64,000 nucleotides of DNA, from positions 64,512,590-64,576,589 of the forward strand of contig CM036759.1 of NCBI GenBank assembly GCA_020796225.1. The letters are read 5' to 3'. Source of the DNA: Arion vulgaris (taxonomy: Eukaryota > Mollusca > Gastropoda > Stylommatophora > Arionidae). Both the position numbers and the translations under genes were made by a program. The notes under the pieces were generated by a model. It saw only the letters and a program-made list of their open reading frames with translations. It did not search any database and had not been told where the DNA came from. Positions 1 to 11,255 of this stretch are shown here, in pieces (positions within the stretch are counted from its first letter, which is position 1; the number at the start of each line of letters is the position of its first letter).

Positions 1-135
1 CCATAGTAAACTAAGCGTATCTCCTACCAAACCAATGTGCAACGTATACACGTTCTTGGCAAAGATCAAATCATATCACAAAGAGTGATTAACATTGGTC
101 GTAAAGAACTAACGCAAAGAAGAAGAAGAAACTAA
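1..135 (+). mobile_element. SINE B, 3' tail fragment
   Basis: This is the 3' part of the SINE B family, cut by the window edge. It matches, in the opposite orientation, the copies at 27318-27563 and 52546-52798, including the stretch reading CAACGTATACACGTTCTTGG, and it ends in an AAGAAGAAG tail. Confidence 0.7.
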
Positions 136-897
136 GCGTATGACCAGAGGTCGATGAAGAAGAAAATATTTAGAATATTGAATGCTCTGTTTATTTATAT
201 TGGAGAAATATTTCTGAATAATAAAATGCAAATACAAAATAACTTTTTGCAAGAAGGAAAGCAATAAAAAATATTGCTGATGAGATTGAGAGAGACGGGA
301 GTCAATATTGGTGCAGCCCGAAAATAACGCATATCAAGTATGCAAAGATATTGATTAATCAACATCAAACTGGTGTGTTGGGCTGCTGCTGGATTTGTTG
401 AGGCAGAGATCGGAGCACCTATGGACATGTCTAAAGTGCTATGATGATAGTCCACATATAACTGATAACTGAAATGAAAAATAATAAAATGAGAACAAAA
501 CTGTCACTTACCACTTGACTTAAATATAATCTATACATCTTCAAGCCATAAAACATGTTGCTATTCATACTGCATTCATATTTACACAATCCAAGAAAGT
601 TTGATCATATGAAATATGGAAGGGCACTCTGATTTGAAAACTGCTCACTCACAACAAAGCATGGAGGATAGACATGCGATAACTATGACCGATAAAAGTA
701 TCATTGCTAAGCTGCACTGCTTCCGAACCTAGTCCCTTTGAGTAAAGTCACAGCATGCCACTGTTGGTGACATTTTTTCTATAATTTGGTTTGATTCTTT
801 ACAGCTATGGTCGATTTCTGCCTCTATTTTTCTATTAGATGTTATTATACACCCTAGGTTAAAAATGCATACACTTTGGCCGAAATTTTGATGTGCC
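136..897. other. AT-rich intronic sequence, no gene seen
   Basis: No exon was recognised here; the stretch is presumably intron of the OvoA-type gene. Around 400-445 there is a short piece (GGAGCACCTATGGACATG) of the RNase H LINE 3' end that is also seen at 34670-34870. Confidence 0.4.
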
Positions 898-1155
898 TGC
901 CACCTGTGGGTGCCGGGCCACAAGGGAAGCAAAGAATAGTACCACTGCAACCTACAATGCATGTCATAAGAGTCGACTGATGTAGGCCCTAGGGATGCTA
1001 CCTAGTAAATAAAAAGCATCGCAGAAATAGGATGTGCTGGTCTACTTGTAGGCGCATAACTGGCATAATGTACAAACCTGTTGATCACATACAAATCACA
1101 CAGAGTGGTGGACAAGTGGTCGATATTGAGCATTTCAAAAAGAAGGAGGATGTTC
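898..1155 (+). mobile_element. SINE A copy
   Basis: A nearly full-length but diverged SINE A. The head reads GGTGCCGGGCCACAAGGGAAGC, followed by the core with AAATAAAAAGCATCGCAG and TCTACTTGTAGGCGCATAAC, and the tail before an AAGAAGG end. It lies upstream of the OvoA-type terminal exon. Confidence 0.8.
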
Positions 1156-1249
1156 CTGTCCTTCATGTCGTGGGGGACTGACATTTTTCAGCAACTTACT
1201 TACATTCTCGGTGCAAACCACACAGAATGGTAAACTTGTTTAAGTTTTA

Positions 1250-1550
1250 ATGAAATGTATAATTCACTTCTGTCAGTCATCTAATCACAGTACCCGTAGT
1301 TTCACCGAACTGTATGATTCACTTCTTCTGTTGGTCATCAGATCACAGTACCCGTAGTTTCACTGAATTGTATGATTCACTTCTTCTGCCAGCCATCATA
1401 TTACAGTACCCGTAGTTGAACTGTATGATTCACTTCTTCTGCAAGCCATCAGATTACAGTACCCGTAGTTGAACTGTATGATTCACTTCTTCTGCCAACC
1501 ATCAGATTACAGTACACGTAGTTGAACTGTATGATTCACTATTGTTTAAG
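1250..1550. repeat. 53-58 bp minisatellite before the OvoA-type exon
   Basis: About five tandem units containing TGTATGATTCACTTCTTCTG, with starts near 1311, 1369, 1422, 1475 and 1528, so the period is 58 then 53 bases. Units contain pyrimidine-rich, CAG-ending pieces that resemble 3' splice sites. The array ends about 40 bases before the real acceptor at 1585. Confidence 0.9.
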
Positions 1551-1585
1551 CAGTTTATTATTTATCCAACATTATTTTTCTACAG

Positions 1586-1771
1586 AGCTTATGGTTAGGT
1601 GGATACACAGATGACAATGGAAGAAATGTTACAGGATTTGAAGCTCTTCAAAACATACTTAACACCAACTTTGAACTAGTTGAGGATGTCAACATGCCAT
1701 TCTTCATCAGAGAAACAGCACGGAAAAATCAGTGGACTGTGGCCCATGCAACTGTATGGAGAAGGAAATAA
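1586..1771 (+). CDS. ovoA: OvoA-type ovothiol enzyme, terminal exon
   Basis: This is the last coding exon of a gene entering from the left edge. A pyrimidine tract ending TTTTTCTACAG gives the acceptor, and reading in phase 0 the exon gives SLWLGGYTDDNGRN, then FEALQNIL, then MPFFIRETARKNQW and TVWRRK before a TAA stop at 1769-1771. I recognise this as the C-terminus of the methyltransferase region found in OvoA (5-histidylcysteine sulfoxide synthase fused to a 4-mercaptohistidine N-methyltransferase), where the WLGGY, PF-IRE and TVWRR segments are typical. OvoA makes ovothiol, a cytosolic thiol-histidine antioxidant, and is known from many marine invertebrates. The iron-binding sulfoxide synthase domain would be upstream, outside the window. 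The family call rests on the C-terminal motifs alone, so another SAM-dependent methyltransferase is possible. Confidence 0.7.
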   Translation, partial: SLWLGGYTDDNGRNVTGFEALQNILNTNFELVEDVNMPFFIRETARKNQWTVAHATVWRRK

Positions 1772-1793
1772 TGTTTTATTACTTGTAACTGTT

Positions 1794-1799
1794 AATAAA
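1794..1799 (+). terminator. Poly(A) signal of the OvoA-type gene
   Basis: A canonical AATAAA lies 23 bases after the stop codon, giving a very short 3' UTR. A second AATAAA lies near 1827 (ATGTTAATAAAATTT). Confidence 0.7.
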
Positions 1800-2389
1800 A
1801 TCTGGCACTTTTTCAATTTAAAAACTAATAAATGTTAATAAAATTTCCCCGAGTGTCCATCAATTTTTTTAGAGCAGATTAATTGAGCCTGTTCAAAAAA
1901 ATAGTGGCTTTGGTTGGTTTGATATTTAAAATTCCAACCATTTCCATCTTATTCTATTTTCTCTCTCTGTCTTATTTCAATCTCAATGGAATACAGAGCT
2001 GCAACTTTTCACTAGCATATCTATTAGTTTTTTCTATTTTTGTTTGATGATCCAGCGGCACTTGTGCCCTGCCCTTGACCCAATGCTATGTAGTGGTATC
2101 TGCATATGTTTGCAAGTTGTTCTTTTGTTAAGTATAATGTGTTCCATTTATGTGGCCTTGGAGGAAGAAGGATCTCCCTGACATCATCTAGTGCTTTGCA
2201 CCTGAAGGAAGGGGGTGGTGAACGGTTTCATGATGATGTGCACACAGCTCTGGAGTGTGTTGGCTTAATTCTGTTCATGTGGGTATTAAGTGTTGGATTC
2301 GGAGTCTTAAAATGGTGCTGTGATCTATTCTTGTAAAGTGGTTGATGTTGTCATTGGGGTTAGGGTTGACCATGTGCCTGTTAACCTCT

Positions 2390-2975
2390 CTTTCTGTCTG
2401 TATCTCTAATGGCCCATCCGTTCAGCCACATTTCTTTATTTGTTGTTGTTAGCATTTACTTTGCTGTATGGAGAGTTGTTGCTGTGATTATTTTGTTCTT
2501 GTGTTGACTGTTTCTTAGCTAGCCTATCTGCTTTATCATTTCTGGGTGTATTTGAATGTCCAGGGATCCACTGCATAGTTATTTGATGTCAAAATGATGT
2601 AACAAGTTTATCAATATCTAGAGTTAGATGGGAGAGTTCAGATTTACAATGTCCACCATCTTCTAGACCTTGAAGGGCAGACATTGAATCTGTGAAAATA
2701 ATAAAGTTTTGTGCCTTTGATGGAAAGATGTAAAAACAGTCTTCAGAAGGTACAAAGCTTCTAACGCATGAATATCAGCTTAATAATTGGAGCATACCTC
2801 TGCATGTGCACCGAACAGCTCTTTGGAAGATTTGTGTGGGCACTGTATGTATACTCCATAACCTGCTTTAATAGTGGCTTTAAATGCAGATCCGTCAGTA
2901 TAGATATGTGCCCATTCTTCTAGAGTACATCCTGTGGTCATGTCCATCATACATACACCAACGAAACGCATCATG
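2390..2975 (-). pseudogene. LINE RNase H fragment
   Basis: The minus strand encodes IYTDGSAFKATIKAGYGVYI, the start of an RNase H domain as carried by some non-LTR retrotransposons. Further along, in another frame, is QWIPGHSNTPRNDKADRLAK, the family's GH-N--D-A segment. Frameshifts break the reading frame, so this is a dead fragment. It adjoins another LINE piece on the opposite strand. Confidence 0.65.
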
Positions 2976-3600
2976 AACGAAGCTTACAGAGCAAGCTATG
3001 GGAACTCTCAAGGAACTCCAACTGACATGCAGCTTCATAGAGGCAACCAATCTCATGGTTTAGATGAGCATACGAAACCGAATGCAAAGAAGAAGATATA
3101 CCTAGGGAGCATTTTTTCAGCAAACGGAAGAATAACTAATGAAATCCAACATTGGTGCAATAAAGCAAATGAAGCATAGGACAAATGACACTAATTTTAA
3201 AATACAAACATGTGACCATGAACACAAAAAAGCATTGTTGAACACAATTTTTCTCCTAACATTATGCTATCAGTGCCAAACCTGGACTCTGACATCAAAT
3301 GATAGAAGAAAACTAGTCACAACAGAGATGAAGTGTCTACGTAGAATGCTGGGAGTAACAAGAAGAGACTGGTTTAGAAATGAAGACATCAGGGCAAAGT
3401 GGGTACAACATCAGTACTGAACTTCATCAAGAAACAACAAATTAAATGGTTCGGCCACATAAGCAGATTACCAACAAGCCGACAGACAGTACGCCTCAAA
3501 GAACAATGTTACTCTGAAACAGTGAATGCAAAGCAAAAGGCTGGCAGCGCAAAAGGTGAACCTCAGAGATAACAGAGGTAACATAAAGTTTATGAAGAAC
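2950..3600 (+). pseudogene. LINE reverse transcriptase 3' fragment
   Basis: Broken frames encode YLGSIFSANGRITNEI, then LTLCYQCQTWTL and MKCLRRMLGVTRRDW. These are the C-terminal post-RT motifs (YLGS, Y-C-WTL, RRML) seen in RTE/CR1-like elements in this window. The first ~100 bases (GAGGCAACCAATCTCATGG) recur at 61225-61290, so they belong to a second short repeat. Confidence 0.65.
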
Positions 3601-3804
3601 ACACAAAAGCCAATTCTAGAAATCTCTTCTTATTCTGACGTTGTGAGGCAAAACAGGATTGGAAAGAAAGAAAGCAATTTTATAATAGAACACAGTACTG
3701 AAATTGTAACCAACATTATTGTCAGTTTTTTGTATTGTTCTTCTTCTGCTTTTGTTCTAAACATCCACTTGGAAACCCTTCTTTCTGATCTGCATGTGAT
3801 TTGT

Positions 3805-4040
3805 GGCTGACGAACGGAGGTACATTGGGCTAATTCTTCACCTTTCAATTCCCAATGGAGTACAGGTCTTCCTCTCTCCTGCCATCTCTTTCAATTCTTT
3901 CCATGTTTTACCTATCCTTTTCATATCAGTCTCCAGCTCTCTTCTCCAAGTATGTCTAGGCCTTCCCCTACTCCTCTTTCCCTGCAGGTTCCAAAACAGT
4001 GATTGTCTTGCAGTGCTTCCGGTCAGTCTTCTCAAAGTGT
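3805..4040 (-). pseudogene. LINE 3'-terminal fragment
   Basis: The minus strand encodes RRLTGSTARQSLFWNLQGKR followed by SRGRPRHTWRRELE, the conserved RGRPR-TWRR tail of a LINE ORF2. The same segment is present in the opposite orientation at 61560-61850. It is 5' truncated and inactive. Confidence 0.7.
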
Positions 4041-4137
4041 GTCCTGTACATTGGGTTACTAGTTTACATTATATGATCAGCTGCGATATTAGTACCTCTC
4101 AGCCCAGCATATCTGTGTTTCTGCAGTTGGTGGAGTT

Positions 4138-4399
4138 TGCACACGCCTGTATGTTGCCGGGATTCACAAGAGGAGCAAAGAAAAGTAGCCCTGCGACCTG
4201 CAAAGCATATCGTAAGAGGCGACTGAGGTAGGGGCCTAGGAAGCTACCCTAGTAAATAAAAAGCATCGCAGAAATCGTATGTACTGGCCTACTTGTAGGC
4301 GTATAATTGGAACAATGTACAATTGCTCTAAGGCTCAGATCACATACAAATCACAAAGACAGGTTAACAAGTGGTCAATGTGGAGCGTTCGAAGAAGAA
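4138..4399 (+). mobile_element. SINE A copy with target duplication
   Basis: A full-length SINE A from the TGTTGCCGGG head to the TTCGAAGAAGAAG tail. It is flanked by direct repeats GGTGGAGTT at 4129-4137 and 4400-4408, which mark a retrotransposition target-site duplication. Confidence 0.85.
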
Positions 4400-5284
4400 G
4401 GTGGAGTTCGATTTGCCACCTTAGCCTATGACCTCCCAGTAAATCCAGCCCCGTCTGTTTCTCAAGAAGGCTCCAGGTCTGTTTAGGGCATCCTTTTTTA
4501 CTTGTGGGTTCCACTCAAGTGTTTGTCTAGTAACACTCGACTGTGTCTTCCGCAGGATCGAAGGTTATGCATACTGTTAATTCCCTTGGCTCATTGGTAA
4601 ACACACTCCTCACTCTGTCCCTCATGCAAAGATTTGTGCTTGTGCAACGTGTCATTCCAAACAACTTAGTCCTCATTCAACTGACGGTCGCTGAGAGAAC
4701 GAAGAAGATTCACTCATCCAACTCCAGGACGTTAGACACTGTTGATGGAAGCATGTCCACTCTCTCTCATTACTGCATACACCCTTATATCTATTACAGT
4801 AAATCCACGTAAGACTCTGGATGTTGGAAGCCTCGATAGATGACATTCACTCATACTTCCATTTTGGACTTTGCGAAACATCGACTTGGATTCCTGGGCA
4901 TCCATACGTTAAGGCAAAGGTAAGTATGGGGATCAAGTGCGCCTCCGCCCTCCCTGTGAAATGAATTTTTTGATAAACAGTTTCTTGCAATTTACCTGCA
5001 CATTTTGGGCGGTTTCTTTGTTTGAGAATGTAGCCATCTTTGTAATCCCACGTACAGGTAGGAACGCAAAATGCTCACATATGTATGTAACACCGTCGCA
5101 ACGCCAGACATAAATCAGGCGTGGTTCGTTATCCTTGGCTAAATAAAAAAAAACAATTTTATTCGTTTTACCCCCACTCCCCAACCCATAGGGGGCATGT
5201 TTGGATTCTAACGGATACACCAGAGTCTACTTGGGTTAACATCTGAACCCCAGTATTGAGTCCAGTTCATATGCACATGTCGCC
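4400..5284. other. Intergenic stretch, no gene recognised
   Basis: Lies between the OvoA-type gene and the FEZ-type gene. Open frames here are short and carry no motif I know. Around 4570-4640 a CTTGGCTCATTGGTAAAC stretch resembles the tRNA-like head of a decayed SINE also seen near 62305. Confidence 0.35.
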
Positions 5285-5550
5285 TGTAGGACGGGCGTCA
5301 TCATCAAGGTGCGTATCCTTTATATGATGTTGCTCTCTTTGCAGCACATCTGAAATTCACTCTGTCTCTAGCCAATTCACCCACTTCGCCGATGGTCATA
5401 TTCATGGTTTCTTTAATATCTTGTAGCCATCTTCTTCATGTTCTGCCTCTGCGTCCTGGGACCCTGCCCTCTAGTATTGTTCTTTCCGGGCCATCCTGAC
5501 GCTTGATGTGACCAAAGGACGGGCGTATCCGAATAAAATCTAGAAAAGTG
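5285..5550 (-). pseudogene. LINE 3'-terminal fragment
   Basis: The minus strand matches the LINE tail at 53455-53680: WPGKNNTRGQGPRTQRQ in one frame, then the ATGAATATGACCATCGGCGA segment and a GATACGCACCTTGATGATG end. Only the last ~260 bases are present, as expected for 5'-truncated insertion. Confidence 0.7.
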
Positions 5551-5889
5551 TTTAAATTGCATGCATTCTTTTGAACTGGTACTGTAGAAAGTGCAGTTAT
5601 TCATGTGAGACAGTACATCATATCTTGCTTGAATGCCCTGGACTACATAAAGCTAGACAAGAACTCCTCCCATCACACCCATCTGTTCATTATACCCTTT
5701 ATACTAGTCTTCCATAATTACAGAACACATGCAGATTCTACAATTTGGCAGTGGCTGCCCAAGAGTGAAAACTCGCAGCCCTGGTTAGAAGAACTGTTCG
5801 CTCTGTATAAACCACGACCTTCTATATTTATCGAGTAGGTCGTGGATAAACCAAGTTATAATCGCAATCGCAATTTACTTCCGCCTAAT

Positions 5890-6560
5890 AACAGAGCATC
5901 TAGTAAAAAGCTACTCCTATCTCGGTCAGATGATAACAGATGATGGCAGATGTATAACTGAAATTAAAAAGAGAATAGGAATGGCCAAGGATAATTTCAA
6001 TAGTATGAGAAAGTTACTGACATCCAAACAAATTACAAACAGGCTAAAAATTAGAATGATCAAATGCTATATATATCCTATATTAATGTATGGCTCGAAA
6101 CATGGACAATGAACAAGCAGTTAGAAGACAGAATTGATGCATTTGAGATGTGGATATATAGAAGAATAAGCAGAGTTTCATGGACAGAAAAACAGACAAA
6201 TAAACAAGTTTTAGGAAAACTAGGCATGAAGAAACAATTATTAAGAGAAATAAAATTCAGACAAGTAAAGTATTTTGGGCACATAAAAAGGCATGACACC
6301 ATGATAAAACATTTACTAGAGGGGAAAGTTGAGGGAGAAGAGCAAGAGGAAGACCGAGAGATAAGTGGGAGGAAACTTTAAGAAATGGACAGGTTACAGT
6401 CTGGCAGTGTGCAACACCAAGGCAAAGACAGAGGATGCTGGAGATTCATTGCAGCCAACCTTCGATGTGGAGACGGCACCTGATGATGATGAATAACAGA
6501 GCGGTATGGAGAAATTACTTGCAGGCCCTATGTAACGTATAACGGTACGAGAGGAATTAT
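5890..6560 (+). pseudogene. LINE reverse transcriptase 3' fragment
   Basis: Two overlapping frames encode ITDDGRCITEIKKRIGMAKD, YIYPILMYGS and FGHIKRHDTMIKHLLEGK, the usual post-RT segment of these LINEs, with frameshifts. The tail ends GCAGGCCCTATGTAACGTAT, AACGGTACGAGAGGAATTAT. The same tail recurs at 25630-25710 and, reversed, at 58030-58110, which defines one LINE family. Confidence 0.7.
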
Positions 6561-7255
6561 TATTATAATAACACTAAATCACCTGCGCTGGTGTGCCTTT
6601 TCTTCTTCGATATAAGGGAAGACTGCAGTAAAACTATAGGAAAGGCGAAACATGTAAAACTATACTACTCTATTGTTCCGTGTTTCGCCTTTTGTTTTTC
6701 GGCGATTAGTCATGCGCTACTTAATCCGATGATGTGGACCACAAACTGGACAATCAGCTCTTGATTTCGTATATATATAGTATCAGGTTTCCACAAGGTT
6801 TAATTTTCTGGTCCACTGTGTGTAGCCATATATTTGTTCTCAGTTCACAGGAAAGTCTTCCAGGACATGATCCGGTGTCTGTTCGCCTGTTGTCACCGTC
6901 AGAGAGCTGTTCTGACTTATTAATGCGTTGGAGGTCGGATTTCTCATGTGCTTGCACAATGACAATGAGCGAGAATATCGACCGGGAGAACTGAGCTTTA
7001 TTCATAAACACTTCAGTCGGCCCTATTCAGATTTTGTGAGGATGCCTAGTTCGTAACAAGCCACCACCGTAACCAACTGTTGACACAGAAAAAGAAGCCC
7101 AAGGTGTGCGGGATACCATAGGTTTCGAGTTCTATAACATTTCGCTAACGAAGTAAATTCTCTATAATCTAGTGTTATTCTCAGAAATTATCATATAGTG
7201 TCATAGGTCACATTTGAGGGTCAAGGTCGCATGAATAAGGATGAGGGTTCCTAAA
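6561..7255 (+). other. Upstream region and probable 5' UTR of the FEZ gene
   Basis: No protein motif was found. A perfect 12-bp inverted repeat (AAAGGCGAAACA at 6641-6652, complement at 6681-6692) lies in it. I cannot place the promoter or transcription start, and no clear TATA box stands out. Confidence 0.3.
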
Positions 7256-7575
7256 ATGGCTGAACTGCAATTTGAGGCCCCATTAGCATCTTTCGAAAAT
7301 GAAGAGTGGAACGATTATAACGAATTTCAGACAGCTAATGTGGAGAATTTAAATTGCACAAACATTGCTGATAGTAAGCTCGGTGTCAAAGAGCATTGTG
7401 ATAATGATGAGGGTACTAATTTCGGTGAAAGTGAAACAGTATCGGCTTCTCTCGAGGATTTGGTAAATTCATTTGACGAAAGAATAACAAAATGTTTCAA
7501 CAACTTAGAAGAGCAAGTGGAAACATTTGCACCAGTGCAGATCAGAACGCAAGAAGAAATAATGAGCGACTGTCA
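7256..7575 (+). CDS. FEZ: FEZ/UNC-76 family protein, exon 1
   Basis: First coding exon of a fasciculation and elongation protein zeta (FEZ1/FEZ2, UNC-76) homologue. These are acidic cytoplasmic adaptors that link kinesin-1 heavy chain to cargo and support axon outgrowth and bundling. The exon encodes an acidic N-terminus beginning MAELQFEAPLASFENEEW, then the family's most conserved N-terminal block, here SLEDLVNSFDERITKCFNN followed by FAPVQ (vertebrate pattern S-EDLVNEFDEKL--CF...LAPV). I chose the ATG at 7256 because it gives MAEL and has A at -3 and G at +4; an in-frame ATG at 7241 would add MRVPK. The exon ends in CA|GTAAGT with two bases of a split codon, which exon 2 completes as CAA. 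Intron 1 is about 26 kb. Confidence 0.88.
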
Positions 7576-8140
7576 GTAAGTATAACAAATCATAATATAA
7601 CTTGTTTTGGGTTAAAATGAATATCAATGACCTGTGTATTGACCTCATTAAGCATGACTGACGACTGCCAGTGCTTTCTTGCTTCAATTATTATTGATAA
7701 TTGATGGTTCAATGCGGCGGAGTAGGGCCAACATTAAAATCTAATTATCTATTGCAGACTTTATGTGAAGTTGATAAAAGATATGGTAAAACGCAAAGAT
7801 TAGATTGCTTTATGTTTTAAACTATAAGAATATACTGAATACTCCGTTTAATGAAAAAATTAATTCTGATTAAATTAATTACGTAGAAGATTGTTGTGAA
7901 AATTATGAATTAAAATCTCATGTATATTATATGATATTGAATTGCCAATATGAGAACCGCGATAGCATAGTCGACATTTGTTGCTATATCGGGGGATTAA
8001 AGCCTTTTTAACTGATTCGCTACAGGTTTTTTTGGCCTCTGGACGGAATTTTTTAAGTTCTAAAAGTCGCACTCACAGTTTAACAATACTAAAATATTGT
8101 TTCTAAATGTGATTTACAATATGACTTACATATCAAATTG

Positions 8141-8342
8141 GCCCGCCTGCCCAACCTGTTCATAGCTCGTTGGACGACGGGTGACAAGCCCCCAGTGAGG
8201 GCAGTTCAATTCCGTGGGCTGGCAGAAAAGCCACAGGTACTCCAGATTTATGGTGTTCGTGACACCGAACCGAAGGGTTCACATGTTCCTGGCACCAAGT
8301 CGAAGAGCTCAAGTGCTTCTGGATCGGAAAAAAAATTTATAT
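8141..8342 (+). mobile_element. SINE D (tRNA-derived) copy
   Basis: The head has an A-box-like TCATAGCTCGTTGG and a B-box-like AGTTCAATTCC, so it is probably tRNA-derived. It ends in an A-rich run. Flanking repeats ATATCAAATTG (8130-8140) and ATATAAAATTG (8343-8353) look like a target duplication with one mismatch. The second copy is at 48408-48600. Confidence 0.75.
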
Positions 8343-8539
8343 ATATAAAATTGAAGACAAATGGGTGTAGTTTCACAAAATGCTTACTTAATTAGCAAAT
8401 ATATATTTTTTTCATCTTTACAGACGGTCAATTGGCAAGTGTTTTACTGTGACAACTTCTGAGTTTTCGCTTTTCTCTCTTGTCTTTCAGCTCATACATA
8501 AGTCTCTTTCAAAAGACTGCGCTTTGCGCAAATGGCTTT

Positions 8540-9210
8540 CCACACAGCTCTGTCATCAGCTAGTTTTTCCTGTGTGCTGGGACCTATAGAAAAGTTTTTG
8601 AGACTTTGCAGACATCTTTATATCTGAGCAGTGGTCTGCCATGGTGCCTCTTCCCTCTAAAAGTTCACAGAACAACACTTGTTGGGGTATGCAACAAGTT
8701 TCCATTCTTCTCACATGACCCAACCATCTTAGTCGTCCACTGCTGAGCAAGCCCATGATGGAGGGTAGATTTGCATTTTGCAGTACTTCAGAGTTGGTTA
8801 TCTTGTCGTACCACCTGATATTCATAATCTTGCGGAGACATCGAAGGTGAAAGATGTTAAATCTCCATGTTTTTGAGCCATATAGTAAAGAATAATTACA
8901 CAGGCTTGATATATTTGACTTCGTCTGCAATGTTAGTTTTGTGTTGTCCCACGCTCGTTTTGATAGTTTGCAGAATGTAGTAGCCGCACTTCCTATACGA
9001 GCGTTGATTTCTTCATGAACAGAAGCTGGCAGTGACCATGGACCCAAGATAGCAAAATTTTGGAACTGGTGTTAGATGGTTACCATTTAAAGTGATATTT
9101 GTTGTGTTGCCTCCTGACATAAAACAACTGTAAGTGCCATCTCCCTTTGTGCCTAGCCTGGGCAGCTGATATGGAGAATGTGCCTTTCCCATTTTGCACA
9201 AACCCCTCTC
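8540..9210 (-). pseudogene. LINE reverse transcriptase 3' fragment
   Basis: The minus strand holds a 163-codon open stretch with LRCLRKIMNIRWYDKITNSE, RLRWLGHVRRM and QQVLFCELLEGR, the classic C-terminal end of an RTE-like ORF2. Before it, after a frameshift, comes PVPKFCYLGSMV. The RT core is absent. This sub-family differs from the tails at 3805 and 5285. Confidence 0.75.
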
Positions 9211-9904
9211 TACCCTACTGTTTCATCCAAAGGAAAGACAAAGTCTATACGTTTGGAATCAAGCAGGGTTTGCAGGAGATGCCAGATTCATGAAAAATCT
9301 CTAGTTTTTTTTGGTCATAGGGCATCCTAGAATGAATTGTAAACTTCTACTTCTAGCATCAGTCATGATATCTATTCATTATCGTTTACACTTCACTTGT
9401 TAGTAGTTTTCAGTTAATATAAAAGTTGAGTAGGAACGAAAAGTAATAGAAAAGCAATGAAACATATGCAATCTTTAAAGTGATGGCCCTTACGCAATTA
9501 GTTAAGCCGAGGCAACCTCTTTCATCCTAAGAACTAGTCTTTTTTATTATATCAGATCGCGTATAAGGCTAACAAACATTTTAAAAATCAGAATTAACTC
9601 CTTTCGGAGATTCAAATTTTAAGTATGCTAGTATTAGTTTGTAGTTTTCAATAGCTAGAGCACTTGCTTTTACAGGGAGGTCTTGGTTTGAAATATAGTT
9701 TTAGTGGAGTTTTTTCAACCACTTATGGCTCTCAGGTCGACACATCCTCAATTGGATACCAGAGAAATAATGAGAAGTAAAGACTGCCAGCGTGATGTTG
9801 ATAATATCCCCCATCCTGTGCCATTAGTAAAAGAAACATGTTACTCTGTTACCCTTTTCCCCAATATACAACATGATATGAAAACGGTTCATGAATTAAG
9901 TTAC
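9211..9904. other. Intron 1 sequence with a decayed repeat
   Basis: No exon was recognised. The part at 9720-9850 (ATGGCTCTCAGGTCGACACA, CTCAATTGG, then GTAAAGACTGCCAGCGTGAT) resembles 55038-55150, so it is another interspersed repeat with an A-box-like start near 9650. Confidence 0.45.
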
Positions 9905-11080
9905 TAGACGGCAATGAAGTTAATAGATGGCAGTGAAGTTACTAGATGGCAATGAAGCTACTAGATGGCAATGAAGCTACTAGATGATAATGAAGCTACT
10001 AGATGATAATGAAACTACTAGATGACAATGAAACTACTAGATGGCAATGAAACTACTAGATGATAATGAAACTACTAGATGATAATGAAACTACTAGATG
10101 GCAATGAAGCTACTAGATGGCAATGAAGCTACTAGATGATAATGAAGCTACTAGATGATAATGAAGCTACTAGATGATAATGAAGCTACTAGATGATAAT
10201 GAAACTACTAGATGACAATGAAGTTACTAGATGGCAATGAAACTACTAGATGATAATGAAACTACTAGATGATAATGAAACTACTAGATGGCAATGAAGC
10301 TACTAGATGGCAATGAAGTTAATAGATGGCAGTGAAGTTACTAGATGGCAATGAAGCTACTAGATGGCAATGAAGCTACTAGATGATAATGAAGTTACTA
10401 GGTGGCAATGAAGTTAATAGATGGCAATGAAGTTACTAGATGGCAATGAAGCTACTAGGTGGCAATGAAGTTACTAGATGGCAATGAAGCTACTAGGTGG
10501 CAATGAAGTTACTAGATGGCAATGAAGTTACTAGATGGCAATGAAGCTACTAGATGATAATAAAGTTACTAGATGGCAATGAAACTACTAGGTGGCAATG
10601 AAGTTACTAGATGGCAATGAAGTTACTAGATGGCAATGAAGTTACTAGATGGCAATGAAGTTACTAGATGGCAATGAAACTACTAGATGGCAATGAAGCT
10701 ACTAGATGACAACGAAGCTACTAGATGATAATGAAGTTACTAGATGACAATGAAGCTACTAGATGGCAATGAAGCTACTAGATGATAATGAAGTTACTAG
10801 ATGATAAAGAAGTTACTAGGTGGCAATGAAGTTACTAGATGATAATGAAGTTACTAGGTGGCAATGAAGTTACTAGATGGCAATGAAACTACTAGATGGC
10901 AAACGGCTTACTAGATGACAACGAAGCTACTAGATGGCAACGAGCTACTAGATGACAACGGTTACTAGATGGCAACGGTTACTAGATGGCAACGGTTACT
11001 AGATGGCAACGGTTACTAGATGGCAATGAAGCTACTAGATGGCAATGAAGTTACTAGATGGCAATGAAGTTAATAGAGAT
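9905..11080. repeat. 19 bp minisatellite, about 60 copies
   Basis: Tandem units of the form GAAGTTACTAGATGGCAAT, with variants TACTAGATGATAATGAA and TACTAGGTGGCAATGAA. Variants occur in runs, which suggests repeated local duplication. Toward the right end (10900-11020) units shorten to ACGGTTACTAGATGGCA. The array lies in FEZ intron 1. Confidence 0.97.
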
Positions 11081-11255
11081 GAACCTATTTGAATTAAAGC
11101 TGGAATGATTGAATAAAATGACACACACCCCTAATGGGTATAAGTGGATTTCAGAATTGTATAGTGCAGACTTAGACGATTCCGTATTCTGACCATATTA
11201 AGTTGGCTACACTCGCCCTGTATGTAGACCTTGGCCATTGACCTGTAGAACATAG

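Noticed and set aside
9905..11080. CRISPR-like regular repeats
   Set aside because: The units are contiguous with no unique spacers; it is a eukaryotic minisatellite.
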